A DNA stretch of 64,000 nt from Polynucleobacter sp. UB-Tiil-W10 (lineage in GTDB: Bacteria; Pseudomonadota; Gammaproteobacteria; Burkholderiales; Burkholderiaceae), in NCBI RefSeq assembly GCF_018881605.1, contig NZ_JACVPZ010000001.1, positions 1 through 64,000 on the forward strand, read 5' to 3'. Positions 61,888-64,000 of this stretch are shown here, one piece after another. A model generated the notes under the pieces. The model had not been told where the DNA came from. It made no database searches and saw only the letters and a program-made list of their open reading frames with translations. The number at the start of each line of letters is the position of its first letter. Positions within the stretch are counted from its first letter, which is position 1. Position numbers and translations under genes: made by a program.

Positions 61888-62328
61888 TTAGTTTGAATTA
61901 TTTAAGGTCATCAAGAAAGCAACAACATCCTCTATCTCTTGGCCATTCAATATCGTTTGACCAGCAAACTTCGGGGCTACACGATTCAGATTGCTAGTTT
62001 GATAATAGGCTGGCATGATGGTTTGCGGATTAAAGTAAGCCGCATTGACAATACGCGCCCTTAATTGAGGTGCATTTAAACGGGCAGCACTCGCTTTAAG
62101 CTCTGGCGCCAAGCTTCCCTGAAAACGCTCTTCTGGAAACGGCCCGCTATGACACAACAAACATAAACCCGTTTGACGACTAGCCACAATTGCCCTGCCA
62201 CGCACTGGGTCACCAGGATTAGTAGAAAGGGATTCGAAAATCGAATCCCCCGTTATTGCTTGAGCGTTTGCAGTGCTGAAATTGAGGATGCCTAGCAATA
62301 AAAACGCTAATGCGATCCCCTTTTTCAT
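61888..62328 (-). CDS. soxX: Sulfur oxidation c-type cytochrome SoxX
   Basis: ATG 62328 gives 146 residues with a signal peptide (cleavage near ANA-Q, residue 22). One haem motif, CLLCH, is present near residue 56 with GDPVRGRAIVASRQTG before it. The distal Met ligand is probably in TIMPAYY, and the end ILNGQEIEDVVAFLMTL is typical of SoxX. With SoxA it forms the SoxAX cytochrome. It lies 27 bp after the molybdenum hydroxylase stop and 10 bp before soxY. Confidence 0.92.
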   Translation of the reverse strand: MKKGIALAFLLLGILNFSTANAQAITGDSIFESLSTNPGDPVRGRAIVASRQTGLCLLCHSGPFPEERFQGSLAPELKASAARLNAPQLRARIVNAAYFNPQTIMPAYYQTSNLNRVAPKFAGQTILNGQEIEDVVAFLMTLNNSN

Positions 62329-62355
62329 CGACACAATTTCACTATGAGCGAACTC

Positions 62356-64000
62356 TTAAATCAACGTGATGCCGCTATTTTTCAACGGCACCGTACGCAG
62401 GCGTTTACCAGTTGCACGATAAATCGCATTAAGAACGGCTGGTGCAGCTACTGCAATCGTTGGCTCCCCTACTCCACCCCAGTCCTTACCGCCACCTTGA
62501 ATGATGATGGTTTCGACCTTAGGCATCTGATAGAGGCGAATCGAGTTAAAGGTATCAAAGTTCTTCTGAACCACCGCACCATTTTCGAGGGTGATTTCTT
62601 CCTCGAATAAAGCGGATAAGCCGTAAACAAATGAACCAGATACTTGACGTTCAATTTGCGCAGGGTTCACTGCATAACCTGGATCGGTTGCAGCAACAAT
62701 GCGATGAATCTTTACTTCGTTACCGTTTTTAACGGAAAGCTCACAAGCTGCGGCAACATAACTGCCAAAAGATCGCATTTGCGCAATGCCACGGTAAACA
62801 CCTGGTGCAGCGGGCTTAGTCCAACCGATTCCATCAGCTACCGCATTAAGCACTGCTAACGCGCGGGGGTACTTTTCCATATGCTTGCGACGGAACTCTA
62901 CTGCATCCATACCTGTAGCTTCAGCCATCTCATCCATGAACGTTTCAATAAAGATCGCGTTTTGATTGACGTTCACACCACGCCAGAATCCAGGTGGCAC
63001 GTGAGTATTGCGCATCGCGTAATCAATATTCAGATTTGGGAAGCTATAGGTAATACCATGCTCGCCGGTTGGGTCCACACCCTGAAATGCCAGTGGATCC
63101 TTGCCCTTATTTGCCTCTACTACCGCTGGACGTACTGCAGCCAAAATAGACTGGCCAGATAAACGCATATTGACCGCTGTGACATTCTTCTTATCATCGA
63201 TGGCAGCAGACATTTTGCACATCATTACCGGATGGTAGCGACCTTGGGTCATGTCTTCTTCACGCGTCCAAATCAACTTGATCGGAGTGCCCGGCATTTG
63301 TTTAGCAATGTTCACCGCTTGTGTGGTGTAGTCCTGGAATGCACCACGACGTCCAAAGCCACCGCCAAGATTTACTTTGTAAACATTACATTTTTCTGCA
63401 GGCAGTCCAGAAGCAGCAATCACGGCTGCTAGTGATGCTTCACCGTCTTGGGTTGGAACCCATGCTTCGCAGGAGTCAGCAGTCCACTTTGCAGTAGCTG
63501 TTTGTGGCTCTAAGGTTGCATGATTTAAGAATGGATAGAAATAGGTAGCTTCTAATTTTTTAGATGCTCCAGACATTGCCGCTTTGACATCACCATTGCT
63601 GTTGTGTTCAAAGGCATCATCTGCATTCAAGCCCTCTTCCAGCATCTTCTTAATAGAAGCACTAGAGACATTGGCATTGGATCCGTTACCCCAAACAATG
63701 TTCACTTGATCCATGGCGGTTTTAGCTTGCCAGAAAGTATCTGCAACGACTGCTACTGCTGAGTCGCCAACCTGAACAACTTTCTTGACGCCCTTCATCG
63801 ACTGAGCCTTGGTGGCATCGTAGCTTTTCACCTTGCCACCAAATACTGGAGACTCTTTAATGTTGGCTACCAACATGCCTGGCATTTTTAAGTCAATTGC
63901 ATATACCTGTCGACCAGTCACCTTGTCAGAAACGCCGTCGATACGATTGACGGGCTTGCCAATCAAGGTCCACTCTTTCGGATCTTTTAATGGCACATCT
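62356..64000 (-). CDS. Xanthine dehydrogenase family Mo-binding subunit (IorB-like), N-terminus missing
   Basis: The frame is open to the right edge, so the N-terminus is missing; 548 residues are seen. The aldehyde oxidase/xanthine dehydrogenase fold is clear: GKPVNRIDGVSDKVTGRQVY opens the a/b hammerhead domain, and FLNHATLEPQTATAKW, NLGGGFGRRGAFQDY and WTREEDMTQGRYHP bind the molybdenum cofactor. GGGKDWGGVGEPTIAVAAPA near the end carries the catalytic Glu. This is the pattern of isoquinoline 1-oxidoreductase large subunits, which pair with a small 2Fe-2S subunit and a cytochrome. Substrate is unknown. It is followed by soxXYZA in the same direction. Confidence 0.88.
   Translation of the reverse strand, partial: DVPLKDPKEWTLIGKPVNRIDGVSDKVTGRQVYAIDLKMPGMLVANIKESPVFGGKVKSYDATKAQSMKGVKKVVQVGDSAVAVVADTFWQAKTAMDQVNIVWGNGSNANVSSASIKKMLEEGLNADDAFEHNSNGDVKAAMSGASKKLEATYFYPFLNHATLEPQTATAKWTADSCEAWVPTQDGEASLAAVIAASGLPAEKCNVYKVNLGGGFGRRGAFQDYTTQAVNIAKQMPGTPIKLIWTREEDMTQGRYHPVMMCKMSAAIDDKKNVTAVNMRLSGQSILAAVRPAVVEANKGKDPLAFQGVDPTGEHGITYSFPNLNIDYAMRNTHVPPGFWRGVNVNQNAIFIETFMDEMAEATGMDAVEFRRKHMEKYPRALAVLNAVADGIGWTKPAAPGVYRGIAQMRSFGSYVAAACELSVKNGNEVKIHRIVAATDPGYAVNPAQIERQVSGSFVYGLSALFEEEITLENGAVVQKNFDTFNSIRLYQMPKVETIIIQGGGKDWGGVGEPTIAVAAPAVLNAIYRATGKRLRTVPLKNSGITLI

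Overview
The window looks like chromosome of a low-to-mid GC betaproteobacterium, most likely Burkholderiaceae of the Polynucleobacter type. This is inferred from gene content (fds-type formate dehydrogenase, a partial sox cluster, NAD de novo genes, class I fumarase) and protein style, not from any rRNA or database match. No phage, IS element, CRISPR array or plasmid gene was seen. Most of the window is intact, compactly spaced coding sequence.

Region 1 (1-15.6 kb, all minus strand) is the most distinctive part. It is one long apparent operon: an outer-membrane efflux lipoprotein, a fused tandem ABC transporter of 1434 residues, a HlyD-type membrane fusion protein, a regulator with an N-terminal LuxR helix-turn-helix, an exported ClpP-fold protease, a TPR plus beta-barrel outer-membrane protein, a FecR-domain surface protein, and finally the N-terminal 741 residues of a very large repetitive adhesin that runs off the left edge. 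The first three genes form a type I secretion system. The TPR-barrel and FecR-barrel pair, translationally coupled, resembles a Slam (type XI) exporter with its substrate. The whole looks like a dedicated machine that makes, exports and perhaps trims a giant surface adhesin.

Region 2 (15.9-22.4 kb) carries nucleotide-signalling genes: a GAF/HD-GYP protein, a MerR-HTH/class III cyclase fusion, and a MASE1/PAS/GGDEF/EAL protein. More c-di-GMP genes lie at 40.2-42.4 kb (GGDEF; GAF/HD-GYP) and 52.3-55.7 kb (PAS/GGDEF/EAL with a FIST sensor). The density of these next to an adhesin operon, a PgaC-like polysaccharide synthase with an outer-membrane barrel (42.9-45.2 kb) and a GtrB-like glycosyltransferase suggests a surface and attachment lifestyle module.

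Region 3 (22.5-34 kb) is metabolic: nadA-nadC convergent with nadB, then a NAD-linked molybdenum formate dehydrogenase (fdsA and a fused fdsG-fdsB), followed by a small lipoprotein and a DUF748/AsmA-like envelope protein. Region 4 (34-40 kb) has envelope genes: an M23 peptidase, an exported protein with 17 MORN repeats, a GtrB-like glycosyltransferase with a methyltransferase, and several small membrane or regulatory proteins.

Region 5 (45.3-56 kb) holds tRNA-Ser(GGA), acs, class I fumarase, murI, a tonB-exbB-exbD transport energiser, the FIST/GGDEF-EAL pair and tRNA-Leu(UAA). Region 6 (56-64 kb) has a penicillin-acylase-family hydrolase, two small exported proteins, purU, and a minus-strand run consisting of a molybdenum hydroxylase large subunit (cut by the right edge) followed by soxX, soxY, soxZ and soxA. 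soxB and soxCD are not in the window.
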